Source: Roseiarcus sp963835955 (GTDB lineage: Bacteria; Pseudomonadota; Alphaproteobacteria; Rhizobiales; Beijerinckiaceae). Taken from it: 64,000 nt of DNA. A model generated the notes under the pieces. It saw only the letters and a program-made list of their open reading frames with translations. It ran no database searches and was not told where the DNA came from. The DNA lies in the NCBI GenBank assembly GCA_963835955.1, contig CAWIHZ010000007.1, positions 1 through 64,000 on the forward strand, read 5' to 3'. The translations under genes and the position numbers were made by a program. This document shows positions 17,221 through 26,021 of this stretch, piece by piece; within the stretch, counting starts at the first letter, position 1; each line of letters opens with the position of its first letter.

Positions 17221-18990
17221 ATGAGCGAGACCCGGAAGATCGCGGCGATTCTGGCCGCCGACGTCGTAGGTTTCAGCCGGCTCGCAAGCGCCGACGAAGA
17301 GCGCATTTTGGCGCGGATGCGCGCTCTGCGCAGCGACCTCATCGATCCTGCCGTTACCGTGCATCACGGCCGAGTGGTGAAGCGCACCGGCGACGGGGCG
17401 ATCGTCGAATTCCGCAGCGTGGTCGAGGCCGTCCGTTGCGCGCTCGAAGTGCAGGAAGGGATGATCGAGCGGAACGCCGGGGTGCCGCCCGAGCGACGGA
17501 TCGAATTCCGCATCGGAATCCATCTCGGCGACGTCATCGAGGAGAGCGACGGCGACCTGATGGGCGAGGGCGTCAACATCGCCGCGCGTCTCCAGGGCTT
17601 GGCCGAACCCGGAGGCGTGTGCTTGTCGGAGGACGCGTATCGTCTGGTCAAGGCGCGGCTCGATCTGGCGTTCAAAGACCTCGGGCAGACCCAGCTCAAG
17701 AACATCGCCGAACCGATCAGAGTCTACGCGATCGACGCCAGCGCGGCGACGCCGACGAAATTCGCGCCCCAGGCCCAGCCCGTCCCGATCCTCCGGCTTG
17801 CGCTGCCTGACAAGCCTTCGATTGCGGTCCTCCCGTTCCAAAACATGAGCGGAGACCCGGAGCAGGATTATTTCGCCGACGGGATGGTCGAGGACATCGT
17901 CACCGGCTTGTCGCGGATCAAGTGGCTGTTCGTGATCGCGCGCAATTCGAGCTTCGTTTACAAAGGCAGAGCCGTCGACGTTCGGCAGGTGGGCCGCGAG
18001 CTTGGCGTGCGCTATCTCCTGGAAGGCGGCGTGCGCAAAGCGGGTGGGCGCGTGCGCATCACCGCGCAGCTCGTCGAAGCTGAAACCGGGGCGCATCTCT
18101 GGGCCGACAAGTTCGACGGCGGATTGGAGGACGTTTTCGACTTGCAAGATCAGATCACCGATCGAGTTGTGGGCATCGTCGAGCCGAGCATCCGCAAGTC
18201 GGAAATCGATCGTTCGCGCCGAAAGCGCCCGGAAAGCCTCGACGCTTACGACCTCTATCTGCGGGCTTTGCCGTATCTCGCGTCGATTTCGATCGCCGAC
18301 GCCCCGCTCGCTGGCAACCTGCTCGAGGACGCGCTCAAGCTCGACCGGAAATACCCCGCCGCCCATGCTTATCTTGCGTGGTCTCGCCAGATTTCTTTCA
18401 CACATGACGGATTCGACGAGGATGATAAGATCGCAGGGCTCCGGCACGCGCGCGCGGCGATCGCAAATGACGTGGATGACGCGACGGCGCTCGCGGTTGG
18501 CGCGATGGTGATTGGCCTCTTGGGCAAGGACGCCGCCGCTGCGCTCAATGCGGTTGAGCGCGCCTTGTCATTTAACGCTTCGTCCGCCGCCGCACATTTT
18601 TTTGGCGCGCAATTGTATGCTTGGAGCGGCGACCCCGTCGCCGGGACTGAATATGCCCATCGGGCGCTGCGCTTGAGCCCCTTCGATCCGCTCGCCTATG
18701 TAGCCCATCTCGCGCTCGCCGTGGCGGCGCTCCAGGAGGGGCGGTACGAAGAGTTGGCGGCGTACTGGGGAAAGTGCGCTCAAGCCAATCCCAGTTTCGG
18801 CGCGTTCGCTATGGCCCAGGCAGAGATGCTGGCGCTCGCGGGACGGATGGAGGAGGCGAAGCCGATCTTTGCGCGCGGGATGGAGCTCGAACCCGAATTC
18901 CGAATTCGCACGATTCTCGAGCTCGGATACGTTCCAGAACTTGCTGAGAAATTTGTGCGCGCGGCCAGATTGTTGGGAGCGCCCGAATGA
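17221..18990 (+). CDS. Class III adenylate/guanylate cyclase with TolB-like and TPR domains
   Basis: 589 aa, soluble. The cyclase domain is at the very N-terminus: metal Asp about 14 (LAADVVGFSRL) and about 58 (KRTGDGAIVEF), and GEGVNIAARLQGLAEPGG near 118-135 with the catalytic Asn/Arg. A TolB-like amino-terminal domain (about 200-320, 'KPSIAVLPFQNMSGDPEQDYFADG') and TPR repeats (about 330-580) follow. This cyclase-TolB-TPR form is multiplied in rhizobial genomes. The product is presumably cAMP; its trigger is unknown. Second class III cyclase in this window, unrelated in layout to the one at 4537. Confidence 0.9.
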   Translation: MSETRKIAAILAADVVGFSRLASADEERILARMRALRSDLIDPAVTVHHGRVVKRTGDGAIVEFRSVVEAVRCALEVQEGMIERNAGVPPERRIEFRIGIHLGDVIEESDGDLMGEGVNIAARLQGLAEPGGVCLSEDAYRLVKARLDLAFKDLGQTQLKNIAEPIRVYAIDASAATPTKFAPQAQPVPILRLALPDKPSIAVLPFQNMSGDPEQDYFADGMVEDIVTGLSRIKWLFVIARNSSFVYKGRAVDVRQVGRELGVRYLLEGGVRKAGGRVRITAQLVEAETGAHLWADKFDGGLEDVFDLQDQITDRVVGIVEPSIRKSEIDRSRRKRPESLDAYDLYLRALPYLASISIADAPLAGNLLEDALKLDRKYPAAHAYLAWSRQISFTHDGFDEDDKIAGLRHARAAIANDVDDATALAVGAMVIGLLGKDAAAALNAVERALSFNASSAAAHFFGAQLYAWSGDPVAGTEYAHRALRLSPFDPLAYVAHLALAVAALQEGRYEELAAYWGKCAQANPSFGAFAMAQAEMLALAGRMEEAKPIFARGMELEPEFRIRTILELGYVPELAEKFVRAARLLGAPE

Positions 18991-19141
18991 CCTTCGTTCG
19001 TGGGCGTCATTGAATTTGCGTTGGCCACAGGAACCGAGGACCCGGTTCAACCCAGCATGCGGCTGTCTGGGCGGTCTTTAGGTGATTTGAAGACTCTGTC
19101 GCCCTGTATAACATTGCAACCGACGGAACGTTGGGCGCGGG

Positions 19142-19807
19142 ATGCGAACGGATAGGGATGCGACGCTCGGTCTGATCCTCGACGGCGGGCGCGCGCGGCG
19201 CATGGGCGGCGCCGATAAGGGCCTCATCGCGCTGGCGGGCAGGCCGATGCTCGCGCGCGTCATCGAGCGCCTGCGTCCTCAATGCGGGGCGCTCGCGCTC
19301 AGCGCGAGCGGCGATCCGGCGCGCTTCGCCAGTTTCGGCCTCCCGGTCCTCGCCGACGACCCGCCGGGTTTCGCCGGTCCGCTCGCCGGGATTCTGGCGG
19401 GGCTCGAGTCTTGCGCTCAATCGGCGCCGCCGCGCCTGGCGTATGTGGCCAGTCTGGCGGCGGACGCGCCGTTCGCGCCGGCCGATTTCGTCGCGCGGCT
19501 GCACGCGGCCCGTCGCGCGGCGGAGGCCGAGATCGCCGTCGCCGCGTCGGGCGGGCGCACGCATCACATCGCCGCGCTGTGGCCGGTCGCGCTTGCGGCC
19601 GAGTTGCGCCGCGCGCTTCGATCGGAGGGGCTGCGCAAGGTCGAGAGCTTCGCGGCGCGTTTCCGCCTCGCTTCCGCCGAATGGCCGAGCGAGCCGATCG
19701 ATCCGTTTTTCAATGTCAATACGCCCGAAGACCTCGCGCTCGCTGAGGCGCTGCTGCGCGCCGGCTTCCGGCGCCGACGTCCGCGCGAATTGACGGGAAT
19801 GGGCTGA
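19142..19807 (+). CDS. mobA: Molybdenum cofactor guanylyltransferase
   Basis: Transfers GMP from GTP to molybdopterin, forming the dinucleotide cofactor used by DMSO-reductase-type enzymes. 221 aa. The GTP-binding loop is present as LILDGGRARRMGGADKGL (about 11-28); the usual Ala of LAGG is Asp here. 'GPLAGILAGLE' and the C-terminal FFNVNTPEDLALAEALL are further family signatures. The product is cytoplasmic. Seventeen bases separate it from mobB, so the two form an operon. Confidence 0.9.
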   Translation: MRTDRDATLGLILDGGRARRMGGADKGLIALAGRPMLARVIERLRPQCGALALSASGDPARFASFGLPVLADDPPGFAGPLAGILAGLESCAQSAPPRLAYVASLAADAPFAPADFVARLHAARRAAEAEIAVAASGGRTHHIAALWPVALAAELRRALRSEGLRKVESFAARFRLASAEWPSEPIDPFFNVNTPEDLALAEALLRAGFRRRRPRELTGMG

Positions 19808-19824
19808 GGGAAGGAGAGGCGCCG

Positions 19825-20361
19825 ATGCGCGTGATCGGCCTCGCTGGCTGGAGCGGAGCGGGCAAGACGACGCTGATCGTGCGTCTCATTCCCGAACTCC
19901 AACGTCGCGGCTACAGCGTGTCGACGCTCAAGCACGCCCATCACGACTTCGACGTCGACCAGCCCGGCAAGGATTCTTTTGAGCACCGGGCCGCGGGCGC
20001 GCGTGAGGTTCTGGTCGCCTCCTCCGCCCGGCTGGCCCTGATGCGCGAGTTGCGCGGCGCGCCCGAGCCGCCGCTCGCCGATCTTTTGCGCCTGCTCGCG
20101 CCGGTCGATCTTGTTCTCGTCGAGGGCTTCAAGCGCGACGCGCTCGCCAAGATCGAAATCTGGCGCGAAGCAACCGGCAAGGCGCCGATCCATCAGCAGG
20201 ACCCGCATGTCGTGGCGCTCGCCAGCGATAGCCCTGCGCCGCCCCCGCGCCTGCCGCATGCGCGTATCGACGATGTCGCCGCCGTGGCCGATCTGGTGCT
20301 GGCGCATGCGGAGCCGGTCGAAACTGTGCTCGCGCGGCTTGCGCGCTCTCCGGGGCCGTAA
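19825..20361 (+). CDS. mobB: Molybdopterin-guanine dinucleotide biosynthesis adaptor protein
   Basis: 178 aa P-loop GTPase that assists MobA. Walker A is GWSGAGKTTL (about 8-17). 'STLKHAHHDFDVDQPGKDS' and 'LVLVEGFKRDALAKIEIWR' are family motifs. Good GAAGGAGAGG ribosome-binding site. It lies directly downstream of mobA and about 175 bases before the ABC transporter operon. Confidence 0.9.
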   Translation: MRVIGLAGWSGAGKTTLIVRLIPELQRRGYSVSTLKHAHHDFDVDQPGKDSFEHRAAGAREVLVASSARLALMRELRGAPEPPLADLLRLLAPVDLVLVEGFKRDALAKIEIWREATGKAPIHQQDPHVVALASDSPAPPPRLPHARIDDVAAVADLVLAHAEPVETVLARLARSPGP

Positions 20362-20535
20362 CCCGCCGGGCGGGGCATGATGGCGCGATGCGACGTCGAG
20401 ATCGCCACAAGGCGAAGGGATTCGCCTTGTCACGTCCTCAACGCCAAGGCTAGTCTTCGCCAATGGGGAGCGAGCAAGCGACGCCGCGAACGGCGGCCGG
20501 CCCAGGCTCCCGGATATTCGACAGGTGGAGCGCTC

Positions 20536-21723
20536 ATGAGCTTTCGTCTTAAGACACTCGTCTTCGCCGCGGCGTTCGCCGCCTCCGCCGGGGCGGCCGC
20601 CGCGGCCGATCTGAAGATCGCCCTGATCCGCGGCCTTACCGGTCCGCTCCAGGCCTACGCCAAGCAGACCGAAACCGGCTTCATGCTCGGCCTCGAATAC
20701 GCGACCAAGGGGACGATGGAGGTCGACGGACGCAAGATCGTCGTCATCACCAAGGACGACCAGAGCAAGCCCGACCTCGCCAAGACGGCGCTGGCGGAAG
20801 CTTACGAGGACGACGGCGTCGACATCGCCGTCGGCACGACGTCGTCGGCGGCCGCGCTGGCGATGCTGCCGGTCGCAGAGGAGCACAAGAAAATCCTGGT
20901 CGTCGAACCCGCGGTCGCCGACGCGATCACCGGATCCAAGTGGAATCGCTATATCTTCCGCACCGCGCGCAACTCGTCGCAGGATGCGATTTCCAATGCG
21001 GTCGCGATTGGCCAGGCGGGCGAGCACGTAGGGACCCTGGCGCAGGATTACGCCTTCGGCCGCGACGGCGTGGCCGCGTTCAAGGAGGCGCTCGCCAGGA
21101 CCGGCGCGACCGTCGACGCGGAAGAATACGCGCCGATCAACACCACCGACTTCACCGCCCCAGCGCAGCGCCTGTTCGACGCCCTGAAGGACAAACCCGG
21201 CCGCAAGATCATCTGGATCATCTGGGCGGGCGGCGGCGATCCCCTCGACAAGCTCGCCGATCTCGACCCCGGCCGCTACGGCATCGAGCTTTCGACCGGG
21301 GGCAACATCCTGCCCGCGCTCGTGGCCTACAAGCGTTTCCCCGGCCTCGAGGGCGCCACCTACTACTATTATGGAATCCCCAAGAACCCGATCAACGACT
21401 GGCTGGTGGCCGAGCATGAGAAGCGCTTCCACGCGCCGCCGGATTTCTTTACCTGCGGCGGCTTCGCCGCGGCGATGGCGGTCGTCACCGCGGTCGAGAA
21501 GGCGAAATCGACGGACACGGAGAAGCTCATCTCCACGATGGAAGGGATGGCGTTCGACACGCCCAAGGGCAAGATGATCTTCCGCAAAGAAGATCACCAG
21601 GCGCTTCAGTCGATGTATGCGTTCAAGATCAAGGTCGACCCGAAAGTGGCCTGGGGAATCCCCGTGCTCACGCGCGAGTTGACGATCAAGGACATGGACA
21701 TCCCGATCCGCAACAAGCGATGA
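20536..21723 (+). CDS. Liv-type ABC transporter, periplasmic substrate-binding protein
   Basis: First gene of a five-gene transporter operon. ATG 20536 is chosen because a clean signal peptide starts there (residues 1-24, cleavage near AAAA-ADLK) with GGTGGAG upstream. 395 aa type I periplasmic binding protein: LKIALIRGLTGPLQAYAKQT, then VGTTSSAAALAMLPVAEEHK. The binding cleft includes ARNSSQDAISNAVAIG. The ligand is not the usual branched-chain amino acid with certainty; relatives of this kind bind amides, urea or aromatic acids. The stop overlaps the next start by ATGA. Confidence 0.88.
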   Translation: MSFRLKTLVFAAAFAASAGAAAAADLKIALIRGLTGPLQAYAKQTETGFMLGLEYATKGTMEVDGRKIVVITKDDQSKPDLAKTALAEAYEDDGVDIAVGTTSSAAALAMLPVAEEHKKILVVEPAVADAITGSKWNRYIFRTARNSSQDAISNAVAIGQAGEHVGTLAQDYAFGRDGVAAFKEALARTGATVDAEEYAPINTTDFTAPAQRLFDALKDKPGRKIIWIIWAGGGDPLDKLADLDPGRYGIELSTGGNILPALVAYKRFPGLEGATYYYYGIPKNPINDWLVAEHEKRFHAPPDFFTCGGFAAAMAVVTAVEKAKSTDTEKLISTMEGMAFDTPKGKMIFRKEDHQALQSMYAFKIKVDPKVAWGIPVLTRELTIKDMDIPIRNKR

Positions 21724-22484
21724 CCCCGTCACTGGAGACGCGCGATCTCACCATCCGGTTCGGGGGCCATGTCGCGGTCGATCACGTCTCCTGCGCCTTT
21801 CAGCCCGGCGAGCTGACCGCAATCGTCGGGCCGAACGGCGCGGGCAAGACCACATACTTCAATCTGATGTCGGGCCAGCTTCGCGCTTCCGACGGCGCGG
21901 TCATGATCGATGGCGACGACGTGACGCGGCTCGGTCCGGCGCAGCGCACGCGGCTCGGCATTGGCAGGGCGTTCCAGCTCACCAACCTCTTTCCTCGCCT
22001 CAGCGTCGCCGAGAACGTCCGGCTCGCGACTCAGGCCGTGTCCGGCGTGCATTACGACATGCGGCGGCCCTGGGGCGCGGGCGTCGATCTGATCGAGCGC
22101 GCCGATTCGGTGCTCCAATCGGTCGGCCTCTTCGCAAAACGCAATGTGTTCGCCTTCGCTCTGCCGCACGGCGACCAGCGCAAGCTCGAAGTCGCGATGA
22201 TGATGGCGCTCGAGCCGAGGATCTTCATGTTCGACGAGCCGACGGCCGGCATGAGCGTCGATGATGTCCCGGTCTTGCTCGATCTGATCGCGCGGCTGAA
22301 GGCCGACAAGACCAAGACGATCCTGCTGGTCGAGCACAAAATGGACGTCGTGCGCTCGCTCGCCGACCGCATCATTGTCCTGACCGACGGCCGGCTGGCG
22401 GCGGACGGCGAGCCCGAGGCGGTGATTGCGTCGCCGGTCGTGCGGGAAGCCTATCTCGGAATCGCGCCGGGGAAAGTGGCATGA
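21720..22484 (+). CDS. livG: Liv-type ABC transporter ATP-binding protein (LivG-like)
   Basis: 254 aa cytoplasmic ATPase. Walker A GPNGAGKTTY is at about 38-47, and the Walker B region is IFMFDEPTAGMS. The signature motif is poorly kept: FALPHGDQRKLEVAMMMALE stands where LSxGxQ is expected, so the usual LSGG reads 'LPHG'. The LivG-specific insertion with 'LGIGRAFQLTNLFPRLSVAENV' is present. Start overlaps the stop of the binding-protein gene, so translation is likely coupled. Works with LivF as a heterodimer. Confidence 0.9.
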   Translation: MTPSLETRDLTIRFGGHVAVDHVSCAFQPGELTAIVGPNGAGKTTYFNLMSGQLRASDGAVMIDGDDVTRLGPAQRTRLGIGRAFQLTNLFPRLSVAENVRLATQAVSGVHYDMRRPWGAGVDLIERADSVLQSVGLFAKRNVFAFALPHGDQRKLEVAMMMALEPRIFMFDEPTAGMSVDDVPVLLDLIARLKADKTKTILLVEHKMDVVRSLADRIIVLTDGRLAADGEPEAVIASPVVREAYLGIAPGKVA

Positions 22485-23203
22485 GCGCGATGCTCACGCT
22501 CGAGGGCGTCCACACCCATATCGGCCGCTATCACATATTGCAGGGCGTCGATTTCGACGCGCCGGCGGGCCGGACGACCATGCTGCTCGGCCGCAACGGC
22601 GCCGGCAAGACCACCGCCTTGCGCACGATCATGGGGCTGTGGCGCGCTTCGAAGGGCCGCATCGCGCTGGGCGGGACGCCCTTGCAGGGGATGGCCGCGA
22701 GCGATGTCGCGCGCCTCGGCGTCGGCTACGCGCCAGAGACCATGGCGGTGTTCTCCGATCTATCCGTCAAGGAGAACCTGGTGCTCGGCGCGCGATCCGG
22801 CCCACTGGACAGCGCGCGCCTTGACTGGATTTTCGGCTTCTTCCCGGCATTGCGGAAATTCTGGCAGTCGCGAGCCGGCTCGCTGTCGGGCGGACAGAAG
22901 CAGATGCTGTCGATCGCCAGAGCGATCGTCGAACCGCGCGAACTGCTGCTGATCGACGAGCCGACCAAGGGCCTAGCCCCGGCGATCGTCGGCTCGCTGA
23001 TCGCCTGCCTCAAGGAGATCAAGGCGACGGGCGTCACCATTCTCCTGGTCGAGCAGAACTTCCGCGTCGCGCGAGAGGTCGGCGATGCGGTTCGCATAAT
23101 GGACAACGGCCGCATCGCGCATCGCGGCGCGATGGCGGACCTCGCCGCCGACGAGGGGTTGCAGAACCGCCTTCTCGGCCTCAGCCTGGACGCGCATCGA
23201 TGA
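22481..23203 (+). CDS. livF: Liv-type ABC transporter ATP-binding protein (LivF-like)
   Basis: 240 aa partner ATPase. It has Walker A GRNGAGKTTALRTIMGL, signature SLSGGQKQMLSIARAIVEPR, Walker B LLLIDEPTKGLAP and switch His region ILLVEQNFRVA. The family segment 'GVGYAPETMAVFSDLSVKEN' is present. Overlaps livG and livH by 4 bases each (ATGA), a tightly coupled operon. Confidence 0.92.
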   Translation: MSAMLTLEGVHTHIGRYHILQGVDFDAPAGRTTMLLGRNGAGKTTALRTIMGLWRASKGRIALGGTPLQGMAASDVARLGVGYAPETMAVFSDLSVKENLVLGARSGPLDSARLDWIFGFFPALRKFWQSRAGSLSGGQKQMLSIARAIVEPRELLLIDEPTKGLAPAIVGSLIACLKEIKATGVTILLVEQNFRVAREVGDAVRIMDNGRIAHRGAMADLAADEGLQNRLLGLSLDAHR

Positions 23204-24210
23204 GCGCGCTCGACGCCGGCGCCGCGCTGCCGCGACGAAGAGCCGAGATTCTGCCGGCCCTGACGCCTGTGATTGTCGCCCTCGTCGCCGCCCCGTTGAT
23301 CGGCTCGCTGTCCACATTCGTGACCCTGACCGCCGCCGGGGTGGCGATGGGCATGATGATCTTCACCATGGCGTCGGGCCTGACCCTCGTCTTCGGCATG
23401 ATGGACGTGCTCAACTTCGGCCACGGCGCCTTCATCGCGCTCGGCGCCTATGTCGCTACGCTCGTGCTGCTGCCGCTCGCCGGTTGGTCGAGCGCGGATT
23501 CGCTCGCCCTCAATCTCGCCGTCTTCATCCTCGCCGCGCTCGCGGCCGCCATTGTCTGCGGCGCCGTCGGATGGGCGTTCGAGCGCCTGATCGTCAAGCC
23601 GGTCTACGGCCAGCATCTGAGGCAGATTCTCGCGACCATCGGCGGCGCGATCATCGCCGAGCAATTGCTCTATGCGCTGTTCGGCCCGGATCAAATCCCG
23701 ATCGCCATGCCTAAGACCTTTGAGGGCTCCTTCGTCTTCGGCGAAGCGGCGATCGAAAAATATCGCGTGCTGGCGACCCTGGTCGGCCTCGCGGTGTTTT
23801 CCGGCGAAATGCTGATCCTCAACCGCACCAGGATCGGCCTCTTGATCCGCGCCGGAGTCGAGAACCGCGAGATGGTGGAGGCGCTCGGCTATCGCGTCGA
23901 CCGGCTGTTCGTGGCTGTGTTCATGGCGGGATCGGCGCTGGCGGGCTTAGGCGGCGCAATGATGGCGCTCTATCGCGGCCAGGTTCACGCGACCATCGGC
24001 GGCGAGTTCCTGGTGCTGTGTTTCATCGTCATCATCATCGGCGGCTTGGGTTCGGTCGGCGGCTCGTTCGTCGGCGCGATTCTGGTCGCGCTGATCGCCA
24101 ATTACGCCGGCTTTCTCGCGCCGAAGCTGGCGCTGGTGTCGAACATCCTGGCGATGGTCGCAGTCCTGCTCTGGCGCCCGCGCGGGCTCTATCCGGTCAG
24201 CGGACGATGA
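23200..24210 (+). CDS. livH: Liv-type ABC transporter permease (LivH-like)
   Basis: 336 aa inner-membrane permease with about eight hydrophobic helices. Family motif FGMMDVLNFGHGAFIALGAY is at about 65-84, and the coupling region GYRVDRLFVAVFMAGSALAG is near 228-247. The C-terminal 'VLLWRPRGLYPVSGR' is typical of LivH. Four-base overlaps link it to livF upstream and livM downstream. Confidence 0.92.
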   Translation: MSALDAGAALPRRRAEILPALTPVIVALVAAPLIGSLSTFVTLTAAGVAMGMMIFTMASGLTLVFGMMDVLNFGHGAFIALGAYVATLVLLPLAGWSSADSLALNLAVFILAALAAAIVCGAVGWAFERLIVKPVYGQHLRQILATIGGAIIAEQLLYALFGPDQIPIAMPKTFEGSFVFGEAAIEKYRVLATLVGLAVFSGEMLILNRTRIGLLIRAGVENREMVEALGYRVDRLFVAVFMAGSALAGLGGAMMALYRGQVHATIGGEFLVLCFIVIIIGGLGSVGGSFVGAILVALIANYAGFLAPKLALVSNILAMVAVLLWRPRGLYPVSGR

Positions 24211-25277
24211 AGCTGCTGTCGGGCGATCCGCCGCGCGGCCGGGCGCTGCAAGTCCTGTTGATCGCGATCGTCCTCGCGCTCGCGCTGGCGCCGTTCCTGT
24301 TCCCCGGCGTCAAGGCGCTGAACACCGCGGCCAAGATCTGCGTGATGATCCTGCTCGTCGCCTCCTACGACCTTCTGCTCGGCTATACCGGCATCGTCTC
24401 TTTCGCGCATGTGATGTTCTTCGGCGTCGGCGCCTATGGCGCAGGCCTGGCGCTCTACGGGATGGGCGCGAGCTGGGGGGCGCTGGCGTTGGGACTGACA
24501 GCCGCCGCCGCGCTGTCGCTCGTGTTGGCGCTGGCGATCGGCCTGTTCTCGCTCAGGGTCCAGTCGATCTTTTTCGCCATGGTGACGCTCGCCGTCGCCT
24601 ACGCCTTCAACGTGCTCGCGTCCCAAATGTCGTGGTTGACCGGCGGCGAGGACGGCCGTTCTTTCCGCGTTCCGGAGGCGCTGCGGCCGAGCACGAGACT
24701 TTTCGAAGCCAAGGTTCTCGGCGTCTCCGTCAATGGCAGGTTGCTCACCTATTATCTCGTCCTCGTCGTCGTCGCGGTCGCATTCCTGGCGCTGCTTCGG
24801 GTCGTCAACTCGCCGTTTGGCCGCGTGCTGCAGGCGATCCGCGAGAATCCGTTTCGCGCCGAGGCTCTCGGCTATCGCATCGTCGTCCACCGGACGCTCG
24901 CCACCTGCATATCCGCGCTCGGCGCGACGCTCGCCGGGGCGTTGAGCGCGCTGTGGCTGCGCTATGTCGGACCCGACACGGCGCTGAGCTTCTCGATCCA
25001 AGTCGACGTTTTGGTCATGGTCGTCGTCGGCGGCATGGGCTCGCTCTACGGCGCGATCATCGGCGCGGCGCTCTTCGTATTCGCCGAGAGCTACCTGCAA
25101 GACGCGATGGGCGCGCTGTCGCGGCTCGCCGCCGACGCGCGCCTGCCGCTGTTGCCGGCCCTCTTTCATCCCGACCGCTGGCTGCTGTGGCTCGGCCTCG
25201 CCTTCGTGCTCGCGGTCTATTTCGCCCCGGCGGGGATCGTCGGGGCGTTGCGCGCCACGGAAAAGGCGGAAGGGTGA
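24207..25277 (+). CDS. livM: Liv-type ABC transporter permease (LivM-like)
   Basis: 356 aa inner-membrane permease. ATG 24207 overlaps the livH stop. Motif LLLGYTGIVSFAHVMFFGVG is near 54-73. 'ILQVDVLVMVVVGG'-like helix and the late segment 'SLYGAIIGAALFVFAESYL' complete the fold. It closes the operon, about 100 bases before the oxidoreductase gene at 25380. Confidence 0.92.
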   Translation: MKLLSGDPPRGRALQVLLIAIVLALALAPFLFPGVKALNTAAKICVMILLVASYDLLLGYTGIVSFAHVMFFGVGAYGAGLALYGMGASWGALALGLTAAAALSLVLALAIGLFSLRVQSIFFAMVTLAVAYAFNVLASQMSWLTGGEDGRSFRVPEALRPSTRLFEAKVLGVSVNGRLLTYYLVLVVVAVAFLALLRVVNSPFGRVLQAIRENPFRAEALGYRIVVHRTLATCISALGATLAGALSALWLRYVGPDTALSFSIQVDVLVMVVVGGMGSLYGAIIGAALFVFAESYLQDAMGALSRLAADARLPLLPALFHPDRWLLWLGLAFVLAVYFAPAGIVGALRATEKAEG

Positions 25278-25379
25278 GGCAGTAGGCAACGGGCGGCGGC
25301 GAGCAGGCAGTTGGCGGTTGGAGGTTGTGCTCCGCCCTATTGCGCACTGCCGATCGCCGATTGCCCCCAGGAGGACATC

Positions 25380-26021
25380 ATGAAAGTCGGCATTATCGGA
25401 TCGGGCGTGGTCGCGCAGACTTTGGGCGCGGGATTTCTCAAGCACGGCCACGAGGTGGCGCTCGGCACCCGCGATCCCGCCAAGCTGAAGGACTGGTCGT
25501 CAAAGAACGCGGGCGCGGCGGTCAAGTCCGTCTCCGAAGCGGCGGCGTTCGGCGACATCGTCGTGCTGGCGGTCGCGGGGGCGGCCGCCCTCGACGCGCT
25601 CAAGGCGGCCGGGGCGGGCGCGATCGACGGCAAGCCGGTGATCGACGCCTGCAATCCGATCGGCGGCGGCCCGCCGGTCAACGGCGTCCTGTCCTATTTC
25701 ACCACCCTGAAGGATTCGCTGATGGAGCGATTGCAGAAGGCCTATCCGTCGGCGCATTTCGTCAAGGCCTTCAATTCGGTCGGAAATGCGCAGATGGTCA
25801 ATCCGCATTTTTCCGGCGGCCGCCCGACGATGTTCATCTGCGGGAACGACGCCAACGCCAAGCGCGCCGTCCGACAGGTTCTCGATCAGTTCGGCTGGGA
25901 CACGGAAGACATGGGCGCGGTCGAAGCCGCGCGCGCGATCGAGCCGCTCTGCATGCTGTGGTGCATCCCCGGAATCGGCAAGAACGACTGGTCGCCGCAC
26001 GCGTTCAAGATGCTGCGATAG
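25380..26021 (+). CDS. NADP-binding F420-reductase-like oxidoreductase
   Basis: 213 aa soluble protein. N-terminal Rossmann loop MKVGIIGSGVVAQTLGAG begins at residue 1, and the NADP-binding turn is LGTRDPAKL (about 31-39). 'VKAFNSVGNAQMVNP' is typical of the NADPH-dependent F420 reductase/oxidoreductase family. The start has a near-perfect AGGAGGA site. The electron acceptor in this organism is unknown; most proteobacterial members are not shown to use F420. Last ordinary gene before the accessory block. Confidence 0.85.
   Translation: MKVGIIGSGVVAQTLGAGFLKHGHEVALGTRDPAKLKDWSSKNAGAAVKSVSEAAAFGDIVVLAVAGAAALDALKAAGAGAIDGKPVIDACNPIGGGPPVNGVLSYFTTLKDSLMERLQKAYPSAHFVKAFNSVGNAQMVNPHFSGGRPTMFICGNDANAKRAVRQVLDQFGWDTEDMGAVEAARAIEPLCMLWCIPGIGKNDWSPHAFKMLR

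Noticed and set aside
19564..21732. 722-codon minus-strand frame opposite mobA/mobB and the binding protein
   Set aside because: Antisense shadow; the plus-strand genes have signal peptide, P-loop and coupled starts.
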